Translations under genes and position numbers: made by a program
The notes under the pieces: generated by a model
The model's input: the letters and a program-made list of their open reading frames with translations, nothing else
Told to the model about the DNA's origin: nothing
The model's database searches: none
Source of the DNA: Acidobacteriota bacterium
Lineage (GTDB): Bacteria; Acidobacteriota; Blastocatellia; Pyrinomonadales; Pyrinomonadaceae
DNA length: 59,174 nt
Direction of reading: 5' to 3'
Assembly (NCBI GenBank): GCA_019639215.1
Contig: JAHBSH010000005.1
Coordinates: 1-59,174 of the forward strand
Shown here: positions 25,997-35,999 of the stretch, in pieces
How the letters are laid out: each line of letters begins with the position of its first letter
Position numbering within the stretch: position 1 is the first letter of the stretch

Positions 25997-27166
25997 ATGA
26001 CTCTAATTCAAGCGTTAATGTTTTCTATTTTTTGGATATGTGTAACGGCAATCTTATACGTGTATTTAGTTTATCCGGGAATCATATACTTTCTTAGCAA
26101 ATGGCGGCCGCGTGCAGTTCAGAAAGCAGAAAGAGAACCTCCTGTTACCTTTCTTATCACTGCCTATAATGAAGAACTCTCCATTGAGAAGAAGATAGTG
26201 AACACCCTGCATCTCGATTATCCTCCCGACAAAATAGAGATCATAGTAGCATCTGATGCATCAACCGACAGAACGGATCAAATAGTTCGGAAATACCGTG
26301 ATCGACGAGTTAGGTTGATTAGACAAGAGCATAGATTGGGTAAGACATCCGCGCAAAACAATGCAGTTAAACACGCCGTTGGAGAGATCATACTCTTTTC
26401 AGACGCAACGACAATATATGAAGCAAACGTGATTCGAAAGATCGTCCCAAGTTTTGCAGATACTTCTGTTGGGTGCGTTGCCGGGCGCTTGGTTTACCAT
26501 GACCCGGATGATTCTGCGGTAGGAAAAGGTGCCTTGAGTTACTGGAATTATGAATCCTTATTACGTCAATGGGAAAGCGAAGCGTGCTCACTTATCGGGA
26601 CTTCCGGTTGTCTTTATGCTGTTCGCCGTTCGGCTTATACTCCCATGTACCCTGAGGCGTGTTCTGACTTCCTTATTGCCACTTTACTTTATCGGCAAGG
26701 TCTGAGGTCGGTCTATGAGCCAGATGCAGTGTGCGTAGAAGAAACCAATAAAGACAGCTCAAAAGAGTTCACAATGCGAGTTCGAGTGATAGCCCAAACA
26801 TTTTCGGATCTTTGGCGAAATCGAGATATGATCAATCCATTAAGATCGGGCCTTTTTGGATTTGAACTTTTTTCGCACAAGCTTTTGCGCTATTGCATGC
26901 CAATATTTCTTTTTGGGACTTTTTTAAGCTCAGGTCTTCTGGCAACTTCTTCAAATTTGTTTTTAGCTTTTCTTATTTGCCAGATCCTTTTCTACCTAGC
27001 CGCGTTTATTGGCTTTTTTTCCAATGGAAATAGCCTTATTACAAAACCACTTACAATTCCCTTCTATTTTGTATTAGCTAACCTAGCCTCCATTGTGGGA
27101 TTCTACAAATTTCTTAGAGGAGATCGATATGCCTATTGGGAAACTATTCGTTCTGAGACACAATGA
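25997..27166 (+). CDS. Membrane glycosyltransferase family 2
   Basis: A 389-residue processive-type GT2. An N-terminal helix (about 5-30) is followed by the GT-A domain: VTFLITAYNEELSIEKK (49-65), IEIIVASDASTD (81-92), and GEIILFSDATTIYEANV (about 129-145). A late LLRQWES motif near 188 resembles the QxxRW region of processive enzymes. Three C-terminal helices (about 290-385) anchor it. It adds a sugar to the lipid-linked repeat at the cytosolic face. Donor unknown. Confidence 0.9.
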   Translation: MTLIQALMFSIFWICVTAILYVYLVYPGIIYFLSKWRPRAVQKAEREPPVTFLITAYNEELSIEKKIVNTLHLDYPPDKIEIIVASDASTDRTDQIVRKYRDRRVRLIRQEHRLGKTSAQNNAVKHAVGEIILFSDATTIYEANVIRKIVPSFADTSVGCVAGRLVYHDPDDSAVGKGALSYWNYESLLRQWESEACSLIGTSGCLYAVRRSAYTPMYPEACSDFLIATLLYRQGLRSVYEPDAVCVEETNKDSSKEFTMRVRVIAQTFSDLWRNRDMINPLRSGLFGFELFSHKLLRYCMPIFLFGTFLSSGLLATSSNLFLAFLICQILFYLAAFIGFFSNGNSLITKPLTIPFYFVLANLASIVGFYKFLRGDRYAYWETIRSETQ

Positions 27167-27349
27167 AGTTGCCGATGTAAATGTTGAAGTGTTTGGTCTC
27201 ATGTCTCCCTTAATGGATTTTTAAGCCCCGTACGCCATGTTAAAAACAGATATTTGCAATTGAGCTTTCATATTCATTAGGATCCAGTTACTTGGGGATC
27301 ACATTATATCTACTTTTTCAGTCCTTCAGATAACCTCACATAGCCAAAA

Positions 27350-28933
27350 ATGGAAGATACTAAGGTTCAAGAACAATCCCTGACGAGCCAGAGCATTTCG
27401 ATACTTTTTGCCAAACTTGTTTCATTTGTACTGAGCGTCCTCCTTCCCCTTTTAGTTGTCCGCTTCATGACACCTCACGAAGTTGGCGTCTATAGGCAAG
27501 TCTTTTTAGTCAGCAACTATTTGGTAGATATACTCCCCCTGGGACTCTCGATGAGCGCGTACTACTTTCTTAATCGCGAAAATCAGAAAGAAAGATCATT
27601 GTCTATATTAAATATTCTGATCTTTAATTTTATATTGGGTGGATTAGCCTGTCTTAGCCTTGTCTTATACCCCGGAATACTTATTTCGCTTTTCCAAAAC
27701 GACGAAATGATATCGTATGCCGCTCCCTTAGGCATTCTAATATGGCTGAGGATCTTTGGGGGATTTCTTGAAATCGTCGCTCTTGCAAACCGTGAAGCAA
27801 AGACCGCTTCAGTCATGATAATCTTGATGCAGATGATTTATATGGCTTTGATGGTAGGAGCTATATTAGTTTACAATTCGGTCAATTCGCTGATAGTGGC
27901 AGCTCTTATTCATAGTGTCATACAAACTGCGACTCTATTTCTCTACATCAACACTAGATTCCCTGGATTTTGGAAACATTTCGACCTGAAATTCATGCGG
28001 CAGCAACTGACCTATGCTCTTCCATTTGGTCTGGCTGCGTTGCTTTATTCGAGTCAAACGGATGTGCACAATTTTTTTGTTGGGAATAAGTTCTCGGCAG
28101 CTGATTTTGCGGTTTATTCCATCGGGTGTTTTCAGTTACCGCTAATCTGGGTATTATATGAATCTGTAAGCGCCGTCGTAATTCCGAAGATGAGCGAACT
28201 TCAAGCCAATGGAGAGAAGCGGCAAATGATTGCACTCTCAGTAAATGCGATGCTCAAATTGGGCCTTGTCTACTTTCCAATGTTCTTCTTTCTGATGATA
28301 ACGGCAAAGGATTTCATAATCACACTTTTCACGCCGACATATGTCGATAGTGTTCCAATATTTCGAATAAATCTTATACTCTTACCCTTGATGTGTATAA
28401 TGGTAGATCCAATCGGTCGTGCATTCGCGGAGGTGGGTAGTTATCTGCTAAAAATACGAGCTGTACTATTTCTTCTACTTTCGGCCTCTCTGTGGTTAGT
28501 AATTGACGACCTTAATATGTTCGAAGTGATAGGCCTAGTCGTAATGTTTATTATCGTTGAAAAAGCACTTACCGTCTGGAAATGTCTTAAACTACTTGAA
28601 GTTTCGCGAGCCGACATTGGCTTGCTCAAAGATACTTTGGTCGCATTCTGCACAGCGGGAGCGGCGGCCTTGCCGTTGTTATTCATCTATTTGGTGCTTC
28701 ATGATCTTCTCGTCGAAATATACTTAAAAGTCGGAGAATATATTCTCTCTTTTTTAGGGATTTCCAGAGAAGTCTTACTTTTTGAGGGGCTTTTGCTGCT
28801 AGGAACAATGATGGTTGTATATCTTATCTTTTATGGACTGCTCCTTGAACGCACTGGCTTGATCGACGCCGAAGCAAAGAACAAAATGCTGTTTAGGATT
28901 AGACGTCTGCTACAGCCCAAAACAGTGAAGTGA
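27350..28933 (+). CDS. Polysaccharide flippase (Wzx/MATE-like)
   Basis: A 527-residue protein with about fourteen hydrophobic helices, the pattern of oligosaccharide flippases that turn undecaprenyl-linked repeat units to the periplasm. The opening LTSQSISILFAKLVSFVLSV and the FMTPHEVGVYRQ loop (about residues 39-50) are typical Wzx text. A 183-base AT-rich gap separates it from the GT2 gene. With the polymerase and chain-length proteins it completes a Wzx/Wzy-type pathway. Confidence 0.88.
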   Translation: MEDTKVQEQSLTSQSISILFAKLVSFVLSVLLPLLVVRFMTPHEVGVYRQVFLVSNYLVDILPLGLSMSAYYFLNRENQKERSLSILNILIFNFILGGLACLSLVLYPGILISLFQNDEMISYAAPLGILIWLRIFGGFLEIVALANREAKTASVMIILMQMIYMALMVGAILVYNSVNSLIVAALIHSVIQTATLFLYINTRFPGFWKHFDLKFMRQQLTYALPFGLAALLYSSQTDVHNFFVGNKFSAADFAVYSIGCFQLPLIWVLYESVSAVVIPKMSELQANGEKRQMIALSVNAMLKLGLVYFPMFFFLMITAKDFIITLFTPTYVDSVPIFRINLILLPLMCIMVDPIGRAFAEVGSYLLKIRAVLFLLLSASLWLVIDDLNMFEVIGLVVMFIIVEKALTVWKCLKLLEVSRADIGLLKDTLVAFCTAGAAALPLLFIYLVLHDLLVEIYLKVGEYILSFLGISREVLLFEGLLLLGTMMVVYLIFYGLLLERTGLIDAEAKNKMLFRIRRLLQPKTVK

Positions 28934-29021
28934 ACGGTCAAACAGTAAATTCGCAAGGAACTGTTTTCAATTTTAAGATTCGGTCATTACGTTGATTGCT
29001 TTATTTTTTTAATAGCTAAGA

Positions 29022-30371
29022 ATGAATCCGTACCCATATATATATACGTTATCTGATTTTCGCCGATTATTAGATCATCGGACGCGAGCAGTTTATAGCG
29101 CCTATAAACAGGGACTTAAATTTCGGTATGCAACAGCTAATTGGAGTAGTATTCAAAGAAAGCAGTGGATTCTATCTAGACTTCAAGAGCTAGTTAGAAC
29201 GGCCGGCAGAAATGTGCCTTATTACATCGAATTGTTCAATCAGATAGGATTTGATGCAGAAGCCCCATTTACGTTCTCCGATTACGCGAAACTCCCGATT
29301 CTGACCAGAGAGATTATTCAAGAAAACAAAGAAAGTATGCTTAATGTGAGGTTTCCTCGCGATACTCTTTTGAAAGATTCAACCGGAGGTTCAACGGGAA
29401 TACCAACCAACATCTATCTTAGTCCGAATGAAAGGGGCTGGAAAGAGTCTGGTGCTGAGTATTTTTTACAAAAGGTTGGTGTTAGGAGAGGCAGTCGCAT
29501 CGCTTACTTTTGGGGGCATCACTTGGATCCTAATGGAACTGATGGATTTTATTCAAAGTTACGTAGTCGACTCTTAAATGAAAAATGGTTCGATTGTTTC
29601 CGCCTAGGTCCGGAAATGCTCACGAGATATCACAAAGAGTTCACGCAATGGAACCCTGACTGTATAATCGCGTATTCAAGTGCATTAAGTAGCCTGGCGG
29701 AATTTCTTTCTGAGGAAGACGTCAACGCGAATGAATATCCAAATATTTGCTTCATCACGGGAGCCGAAAAATTATATGAGAGAGACCGGGAAATAATCGA
29801 GAAAGTATTTAATCGACCCGTTTATGAACGTTATGGGGGCAGGGACTTCGGTGGGCTCGCAATGCAAACTTCCGCTTCACGCGACTGTGGTTTTGAAGTG
29901 GATTGGGCTTGGGCTTTAGTTGAACCTCGGACGACTGAACAAGAATCACCTATACTTGTTACAAAACTACATTCCGATGGAATGCCAATGTTAAGATACG
30001 ATAACGGCGATTTGGGACGCTTTGCTCCCAACTCTTGCCCCGGCGAACCTTCTTATGTGATCGAAGAGATAATTGGTCGCACTCTTGACCGAATTTACCT
30101 TCCGTCAGGAAAGTGGGTGTTAGGAGCCGAGTTTCCTCATATGTTGAAAGACTTTCCGATTCGTGAGTTTATGATTGTACAAGACGAGAACTATCGAGTA
30201 GAAGCTAAGATCGTCCCTGCACAGAACTTCACGGATAACGACAGTGATCGAATCCGTCAGGTTATGGAAGCAAATCTAGTTGACATACCTGTTTTTGTTT
30301 CGTTAGTAGAACATATCGAGCGGACTAAGGCGAATAAACGTAGACCGGTTATTTCTAAAATCAAGCATTGA
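29022..30371 (+). CDS. CapK/phenylacetate-CoA-ligase-like adenylate-forming enzyme
   Basis: A 449-residue member of the adenylate-forming family that includes phenylacetate-CoA ligase, coenzyme F390 synthetase and capsule protein CapK. The ATP-binding P-loop is KDSTGGSTGIPTN (118-130). The family motif YERYGGRDFGG (about 266-276) and a C-terminal IIGRTLDRIYLPSGKWV (about 348-364) are visible. CapK-like members in capsule loci are thought to activate an acid for attachment to the polymer. The pairing with the DUF362 gene 44 bases on and with an AsnB-type enzyme suggests amide or acyl decoration. Substrate unknown. Confidence 0.87.
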   Translation: MNPYPYIYTLSDFRRLLDHRTRAVYSAYKQGLKFRYATANWSSIQRKQWILSRLQELVRTAGRNVPYYIELFNQIGFDAEAPFTFSDYAKLPILTREIIQENKESMLNVRFPRDTLLKDSTGGSTGIPTNIYLSPNERGWKESGAEYFLQKVGVRRGSRIAYFWGHHLDPNGTDGFYSKLRSRLLNEKWFDCFRLGPEMLTRYHKEFTQWNPDCIIAYSSALSSLAEFLSEEDVNANEYPNICFITGAEKLYERDREIIEKVFNRPVYERYGGRDFGGLAMQTSASRDCGFEVDWAWALVEPRTTEQESPILVTKLHSDGMPMLRYDNGDLGRFAPNSCPGEPSYVIEEIIGRTLDRIYLPSGKWVLGAEFPHMLKDFPIREFMIVQDENYRVEAKIVPAQNFTDNDSDRIRQVMEANLVDIPVFVSLVEHIERTKANKRRPVISKIKH

Positions 30372-30415
30372 TTTGTTATCCACTTTCTAAAGAATTGATA
30401 CGCTGTTATCTTTAA

Positions 30416-31843
30416 ATGGCCAGTAATAATTTCCAAAAATCTGAATTGGCTGCCCCGGCTTCAAAAGAACTTGAGAATCCACTTGTCGCCACGGCAAAGG
30501 TTTCTGATGCGAAGTACGATTGGCCCGATCGAGATAATGAACTGAGAGCTGCTATCGAGAACACTTCGAAACTGCTAAATTGGTTCGACCCCTCTCGAGG
30601 TTGCTATGGAAACGTAATACCAAAAGGTTCAAAGGTGGTTATAAAACCAAATTTTGTTCTCCATTACAATCAAGGAACGGACAATTTGCTTCCATTGATA
30701 ACGAATGGTCAGATTATCAAGATCATTGTCGAGGAGGTGCTGAAATCATCCCCTAAGCATGTACTGGTCGGCGACGCACCGGTTCAGGGTTGTGACTTTA
30801 CATCTCTTTTGCACTCAAGTGATCTGACTGAATGGGCCGATGACTTAAAAAAAAGAGATGAGCGCTTTCTGGGCGTATTTGACTTTCGAAGGACGATCAG
30901 TCTTTTTACAAAAGGAATACGCATACCATCCGAAGATGTAAGGCCATTGGATGAGTATGTGTTGTTCAATCTAGGTGAAGATAGTTTGTTAGAAGATATC
31001 ACCACTCATCAGAAGCTTTTCCGAGTCACGAACTATCCCCCGGAGTTAATGGCGAAGACTCACTCTAAAGCTAATCATCAGTACTTAATATCTAAGTACA
31101 TTATTGACGCTGACGTAGTCATCAATTTGCCAAAGCTAAAAACCCATAAAAAGGCCGGAATTACATGTGCTCTTAAAAATCTGGTAGGTATAAATGGTAA
31201 TAAGGAGTATTTACCACATCACAGGGTAGGTGGCTCTGCCAATGGAGGTGATTGTTACCCGGGGTCAAGTATTGTTAAACAGGTTATAGAAACAATGAAG
31301 GACTGGCAAAATTCCACTCAGTCCCGTAGAATCATGAAGTTTCTGGAAGTATTTGAAAGGCCCTTTCAGAAATTCCTTCACCTTCGGGGAGATAAGATAG
31401 GTATTGAAGGTTCTTGGTCAGGAAACCAAACCGTGCCGAGGATGACAATTGATCTTAACAGGATCGCAATATACGGCAAGTCAGACGGAACTCTAGATAC
31501 ATACCCTCAGCGAAGTTTGATTCATGTGGTCGATGCGATCATAGCCGGTCAGGGTGACGGCCCCCTGGCTTCAGAGCAGTATCCTATTGGCCGCATATTC
31601 GCCGGTTCAAACGCACTAGCGGTTGACTGGGTCGGATCTCATTTTCTCAGTCTGAATCCAGAAAAAGTCCCTCTACTAAAGCTAGGATTTAATGATTTTA
31701 GGTGGGCCATTGCTCGATTTCAGGCTAAAGACATAGATTTGGTTTCTAAACCAGAAGACCAATTGGATCGATCTTTGGTCGACATTGCTAAAAACTCTTG
31801 TGCGAGACTTCCAGAAGGGTGGATATCCGCACAAATGAGTTGA
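30416..31843 (+). CDS. DUF362 domain protein
   Basis: A 475-residue protein of the DUF362 family. Recognisable text includes KVVIKPNFVLHY (about 73-84), HVLVGDAPVQGCD (about 119-131), and DVVINLPKLKTHKKAGITCA (about 233-252), then LKNLVGING. The C-terminal [4Fe-4S] ferredoxin-like cysteine motif seen in some DUF362 proteins is not present. Function is unknown. It directly follows the CapK-like gene and is likely part of the same modification step. I cannot assign a reaction. Confidence 0.82.
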   Translation: MASNNFQKSELAAPASKELENPLVATAKVSDAKYDWPDRDNELRAAIENTSKLLNWFDPSRGCYGNVIPKGSKVVIKPNFVLHYNQGTDNLLPLITNGQIIKIIVEEVLKSSPKHVLVGDAPVQGCDFTSLLHSSDLTEWADDLKKRDERFLGVFDFRRTISLFTKGIRIPSEDVRPLDEYVLFNLGEDSLLEDITTHQKLFRVTNYPPELMAKTHSKANHQYLISKYIIDADVVINLPKLKTHKKAGITCALKNLVGINGNKEYLPHHRVGGSANGGDCYPGSSIVKQVIETMKDWQNSTQSRRIMKFLEVFERPFQKFLHLRGDKIGIEGSWSGNQTVPRMTIDLNRIAIYGKSDGTLDTYPQRSLIHVVDAIIAGQGDGPLASEQYPIGRIFAGSNALAVDWVGSHFLSLNPEKVPLLKLGFNDFRWAIARFQAKDIDLVSKPEDQLDRSLVDIAKNSCARLPEGWISAQMS

Positions 31844-32033
31844 TAGTTTTCTTACTCGTTTAATCTAAAGTAGTAATAGTCCACTTAGCTAAACTTTCGA
31901 AATATTACCAAACTTGTTCGCTGTATCTTAATGCAAAGAAAAAGGCCTAAAACTTCAATACGATTTTCCGATAGTAAATCTGGATAAGAAAATAAATTCT
32001 GAAAAGTCCAATAATCAGCAGTATATTAGTATA

Positions 32034-32813
32034 ATGCAATTTCAAACAGACAAAACGGAACATCTAAACTATCTTCGACAAGAATTAGCGTTATACGAAG
32101 AAGAAGCGGCCTCCGCCAATAACCTGAGTAGTTTTAATGCTACTGTTGATCTGAAAATCGGAAAGGTCCTTGATGTCGGATGCGGAGCCGGCCAACAATT
32201 GCTGCCTTTTTCTAGAATGAACAATGTCCAATGTTTTGGGCTAGATGTGATGGCAGAAGCAGGAGAAATATTTTCAGATTTTTTTTCCCTATCTGGCGAG
32301 AATGTTTCTAATGTGGCGTTTATCAGATCAAGCGGTGAGGAGATTCCTTTTGAAGACAATACCTTTGACGTGGTTATTTGTCGTGTTGCTCTTCCCTACA
32401 TGGACAATAAGAAGGCTATCTCTGAGATTGGCCGAATTCTGCGTCCAGGTGGCAGACTGCTATTAAAGACACATACTCCTATGTTCTACATTGGAATGAT
32501 GAAGAGACGCATTAGAGATCTAAGTATCAAACAAATGATATATCCGGTTATATGTCTTATTGGGGGAACATGGCATTGGCTAACCGGCAAACAGTTAAAG
32601 GGTGGGCTGTGGAAGGGAAAAGAGGTTTTTCAGACCACGGGAATTGTTACTCGAGAAGCTGGAGAATCCGGTATGAGAGTAGTGAGTGAAGAAACTAGCT
32701 CCGACCGCGAGGCAAAATCTTATATTATTGAAAAAAGTTACTTATGCAATTTGATAGCGGCCTATTATTACGAATTAGACGTTCTCTTCCTTGGCTTGTT
32801 CGTTATCCATTGA
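32034..32813 (+). CDS. SAM-dependent methyltransferase (class I)
   Basis: A 259-residue class I methyltransferase. Motif I is VLDVGCGAGQQLLPF (about 43-57), the acidic loop FGLDVMAE (67-74), and later motifs IPFEDNTFDVVIC (about 104-116) and ILRPGGRLLLKTH (about 137-149). It probably methylates a sugar or an attached group of the polymer. The ATG overlaps TATAAT-like sequence, so regulation cannot be read. Its last 70 bases overlap the start of the next gene in another frame, an unusually long overlap. Confidence 0.85.
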   Translation: MQFQTDKTEHLNYLRQELALYEEEAASANNLSSFNATVDLKIGKVLDVGCGAGQQLLPFSRMNNVQCFGLDVMAEAGEIFSDFFSLSGENVSNVAFIRSSGEEIPFEDNTFDVVICRVALPYMDNKKAISEIGRILRPGGRLLLKTHTPMFYIGMMKRRIRDLSIKQMIYPVICLIGGTWHWLTGKQLKGGLWKGKEVFQTTGIVTREAGESGMRVVSEETSSDREAKSYIIEKSYLCNLIAAYYYELDVLFLGLFVIH

Positions 32814-33985
32814 CGCGAGCGAAGACGATTTTCGAAGGTAGAGACACCGGCAAGAAGCATATTATTTTTTCCATCGCAAACCATTTTGAACCTGCCTGGA
32901 AAGAATCAGGGCTACATGATATAGATACCCAACTCCGACGTCTCGATACGTGGTGTGAAATGGCTCGCAGCACCGGTGAAGCGGTATTGGATGCCGACGG
33001 AACAAAATTTAGACACACGAACTTCTATCCTGCCGAACAATACGATAAAGAGATACTAAATAAGCTTGCCGATCTTCAAAAAGATGGCTTGGGAGAGGTA
33101 GAGGTTCATCTACATCATGGTATACATGAAGCAGACACAACCGAAAATCTCAGAAGCCAGCTTGTTGAGTTCCGAGACAAACTCGCCGAAGAACATAACT
33201 GTCTATCTAGACTGGATGGCGCCGGTTCACCGATGTATGCATTTGTACATGGGAACTGGACGCTTGGAAATTCCGCATCAGGGAAATACTGCGGCGTAGA
33301 TGACGAATTTGTGGTTCTTAGCGAAACCGGTTGCTACCTTGACATGACTCTTCCTTCTGCTCCTCACGAAAGTCAAGTTCCAATGTTAAATAGCATATAC
33401 GAGTGTTCTAAGCCTTTTCATCAGCATTCGCCGCACCGCAGTGGACGACGGTTATCGGTCGGCGACCAAACCCCGAAACTTCCTGTTATGGTCACGGGTC
33501 CACTCATGTTCAATTGGCAGAATCTCAAGCGCGGTATTCCCTTTCCCAAACTTGAAGTCGGAGAACTTGCCCATTTTACCCCAACAGATATCAATAGGGT
33601 TCAGAGATGGATACGAGCGGGAGTTTCTGTTAAAGGGCAACCCAATTGGATATTTGTAAAACTCTATTGTCATGGTTTTTTTGATCAAGATCAAAATGCA
33701 TGTATAGGCGATGAAGCTAAGAGATTCTTTTCAGACATCATAGAATACGGCCAGATGTCAGGAGAATATGATGTTCATTTTACATCAGCACGTGAGACCT
33801 TCAATATCATCTTGGCAGCTTTAGCCGGTGAAACTGGAACCCCCGGACAATTTCGGGACTATCGTTTAAAGTCTATAATGAATGAGGCGGCCAAACGCAA
33901 CTGGACAACGTCTCCCCTATCGGGCTTTGTCATGCAATTTTCAGGCATACTGATCCTTGGCGAGCACCTTGCTCGATTAGCGTAA
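32744..33985 (+). CDS. Uncharacterised 413-residue protein, possible NodB/TIM-barrel carbohydrate enzyme
   Basis: I do not recognise a named family with certainty. It begins LLLRIRRSLPWLVRYPL, without a signal peptide. Strand-like segments with His/Asp/Asn follow: HIIFSIANHFEP (about 39-50), FRHTNFYPAEQYD (about 88-100), EVEVHLHHGIHE (about 118-129), AFVHGNWTLGN (about 165-175) and WIFVKLYCHGFF (about 302-313). The order of metal-ligand-like residues on strands suggests a polysaccharide-deacetylase or barrel hydrolase acting on the polymer. It overlaps the methyltransferase gene by 70 bases and precedes an AsnB-type gene. Confidence 0.7.
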   Translation: MQFDSGLLLRIRRSLPWLVRYPLTRAKTIFEGRDTGKKHIIFSIANHFEPAWKESGLHDIDTQLRRLDTWCEMARSTGEAVLDADGTKFRHTNFYPAEQYDKEILNKLADLQKDGLGEVEVHLHHGIHEADTTENLRSQLVEFRDKLAEEHNCLSRLDGAGSPMYAFVHGNWTLGNSASGKYCGVDDEFVVLSETGCYLDMTLPSAPHESQVPMLNSIYECSKPFHQHSPHRSGRRLSVGDQTPKLPVMVTGPLMFNWQNLKRGIPFPKLEVGELAHFTPTDINRVQRWIRAGVSVKGQPNWIFVKLYCHGFFDQDQNACIGDEAKRFFSDIIEYGQMSGEYDVHFTSARETFNIILAALAGETGTPGQFRDYRLKSIMNEAAKRNWTTSPLSGFVMQFSGILILGEHLARLA

Positions 33986-34135
33986 TTCACTCCGGTAAAA
34001 TACCTTTGCCGAGATGCATTTTCAGTGAATGACCGATCGGTAAACTCCTTCCTCTCTTTCCCTCCACGAAATTGAAAATCTGATAGTATTTAAAGTTGTG
34101 GATTTAATCCTCAAATAATAGTTTTTATATCCGTT

Positions 34136-35992
34136 ATGTGTGGTATAGCAGGAATTGCAGGGTTTCCCGACCAATCGCAATCATTTGAGCGAGTGGAGAG
34201 GATGGTCGTTCAGTTAGAGCGGCGTGGTCCGGATGATTCGGGGATCGAGTCGTGGCATGAAGCCGTGCTCGGACACCGTAGGCTGTCTATATTCGACCTA
34301 TCATCGGCCGGTCATCAGCCCATGCTGACACCAGATGGAGAAGTTGGCATCGTTTTTAATGGGGCCATCTATAATTTCCGGTCACTTCGTTCTGAATTGG
34401 AAGATGTTGGATATAATTTCGTGAGCCTGACTGATACCGAAGTTCTTATTCACGGCTATAAGGAATGGGGCATAGATAAACTTGTATCAAAGATCGATGG
34501 AATGTTTGCTTTCGCGATCTGGGACAACGATCTATCTCGACTGTTTCTTGTTCGGGATCGATTGGGAGTAAAACCATTAGCCTTCTATCAAAACGGTGAA
34601 GAATTTGCATTTGCTTCAACCGTACGGGCCCTAAAGCAAGCCTGTTACCCGCTGGAATTGGACAAAGAGGGACTGCTTGAATACCTGGAATTTGGATTTA
34701 TAACGGATCAAAGGTCGATCTACAAAGGCATTAGAAAAGTTGCAGCGGGCTCGATTGTCGAATGGCACAAAGGATCGTGCTCAGAACGGATTTATTGGAC
34801 CCCTCCGCAGATCGGATCTCAAACAGCTTCATTCGAGGAAGCTATTGAGCAAACTGAAGAGTTATTTTTAACCGCGGTAAGAAAAAGGCTTGTAGCAGAC
34901 GTACCTGTTGGGGCATTACTTAGCGGAGGTATAGATTCCAGTCTCGTCTGCTGGGCTATTTCTGAACTAGGCAACAATGTTACCGCCTTCACCATCGGAA
35001 CCCCCGACGAAAGCTTTGACGAAAGTGGCGTAGCTCGCCATACGGCTAAGCACCTTGGGATCGATCACGAGATATTGTCACTATCGAGTTCTTTTCTTCC
35101 AGACCCTACAATGCTTGCCAAAGCATATTCTGAACCCTTCGCCTGTTCATCCGCTCTTGGCATGCTAGCTATCTCGGAACGCATTTCCGATTCAGCAACA
35201 GTTCTCTTAACTGGGGATGGAGGCGACGACGTGTTTTTGGGCTACCCCGAACATAAGCACTTTTATATGTCTCAAAACACGGCGAGATATCTGCCAGAGC
35301 AGAGTGCAAGCATTTGGAAAGGTGTTAGAAATGTCTTACCAAACTCAGGTACCATGAAAAGGTTTCGATCATTTGTTGATTTCTCCACAGGCGGCTTAGG
35401 GGCTGTTTCTCAAGCTCGTGACGGGCTTCCTTTCTATATCCACAACGAACTACTCACTCCCCTATTAACCTCGATCAAGTTCGAGCATCGTGAGATCGAC
35501 TGGAGCAAAAGTTCTGCAAACAACCTGCTTGACGAATTTTTGGTGTATGACCGCCGCACGAGATTTGTAGGAGAATATCTCCCAAAAGTTGATGGTGCAA
35601 CAATGTATCATGCTTTGGAATCGAGATCACCTTTTCTTGATATAGATCTTTGGGGTTATGCAGCTTCTCTACCGTATTCGATCAGACTTAAAAGCGGGCA
35701 ACAGAAAGCCGTTCTTAGACGGATAGCAGAAAAGCGGCTTGGAAAGTCTCTGGCTGGTCAAAAGAAACAAGGATTTCTGGTTCCAGCCCAGAAGTGGCTT
35801 GCAAATGAATGGAAAAATGATTTTTTGGAATGTATTTTAAACAGCAGACTGGCAAATTTAGGCCTATTGAATGCCGAACAGACCATTGAATCTTTTTTAA
35901 AAGCTTCTGAAAACGGACGACCTGTGCCTAGACAATATTGGTTCATATATGTTCTTGAACTTTGGCTTCGAGAGGAGAAATTAGGAGAGTAG
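34136..35992 (+). CDS. AsnB-type glutamine-dependent amidotransferase (first copy)
   Basis: A 618-residue asparagine-synthase-like enzyme. The mature nucleophile is Cys2 (MCGIAGIAG), followed by a glutaminase domain (RRGPDDSG 29-36, GHRRLSIFD 46-54, FNGAIYNFR 74-82). The synthase domain has the ATP PP-loop SGGIDSS (263-269). In polysaccharide loci such enzymes are thought to amidate uronic acids or attach amino acids, not to make free asparagine. It lies eight bases before a GT4 gene and after the CapK/DUF362 block. Homologue of the gene at 40725 but clearly different in sequence. Confidence 0.88.
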   Translation: MCGIAGIAGFPDQSQSFERVERMVVQLERRGPDDSGIESWHEAVLGHRRLSIFDLSSAGHQPMLTPDGEVGIVFNGAIYNFRSLRSELEDVGYNFVSLTDTEVLIHGYKEWGIDKLVSKIDGMFAFAIWDNDLSRLFLVRDRLGVKPLAFYQNGEEFAFASTVRALKQACYPLELDKEGLLEYLEFGFITDQRSIYKGIRKVAAGSIVEWHKGSCSERIYWTPPQIGSQTASFEEAIEQTEELFLTAVRKRLVADVPVGALLSGGIDSSLVCWAISELGNNVTAFTIGTPDESFDESGVARHTAKHLGIDHEILSLSSSFLPDPTMLAKAYSEPFACSSALGMLAISERISDSATVLLTGDGGDDVFLGYPEHKHFYMSQNTARYLPEQSASIWKGVRNVLPNSGTMKRFRSFVDFSTGGLGAVSQARDGLPFYIHNELLTPLLTSIKFEHREIDWSKSSANNLLDEFLVYDRRTRFVGEYLPKVDGATMYHALESRSPFLDIDLWGYAASLPYSIRLKSGQQKAVLRRIAEKRLGKSLAGQKKQGFLVPAQKWLANEWKNDFLECILNSRLANLGLLNAEQTIESFLKASENGRPVPRQYWFIYVLELWLREEKLGE

Positions 35993-35999
35993 TCTTCAC

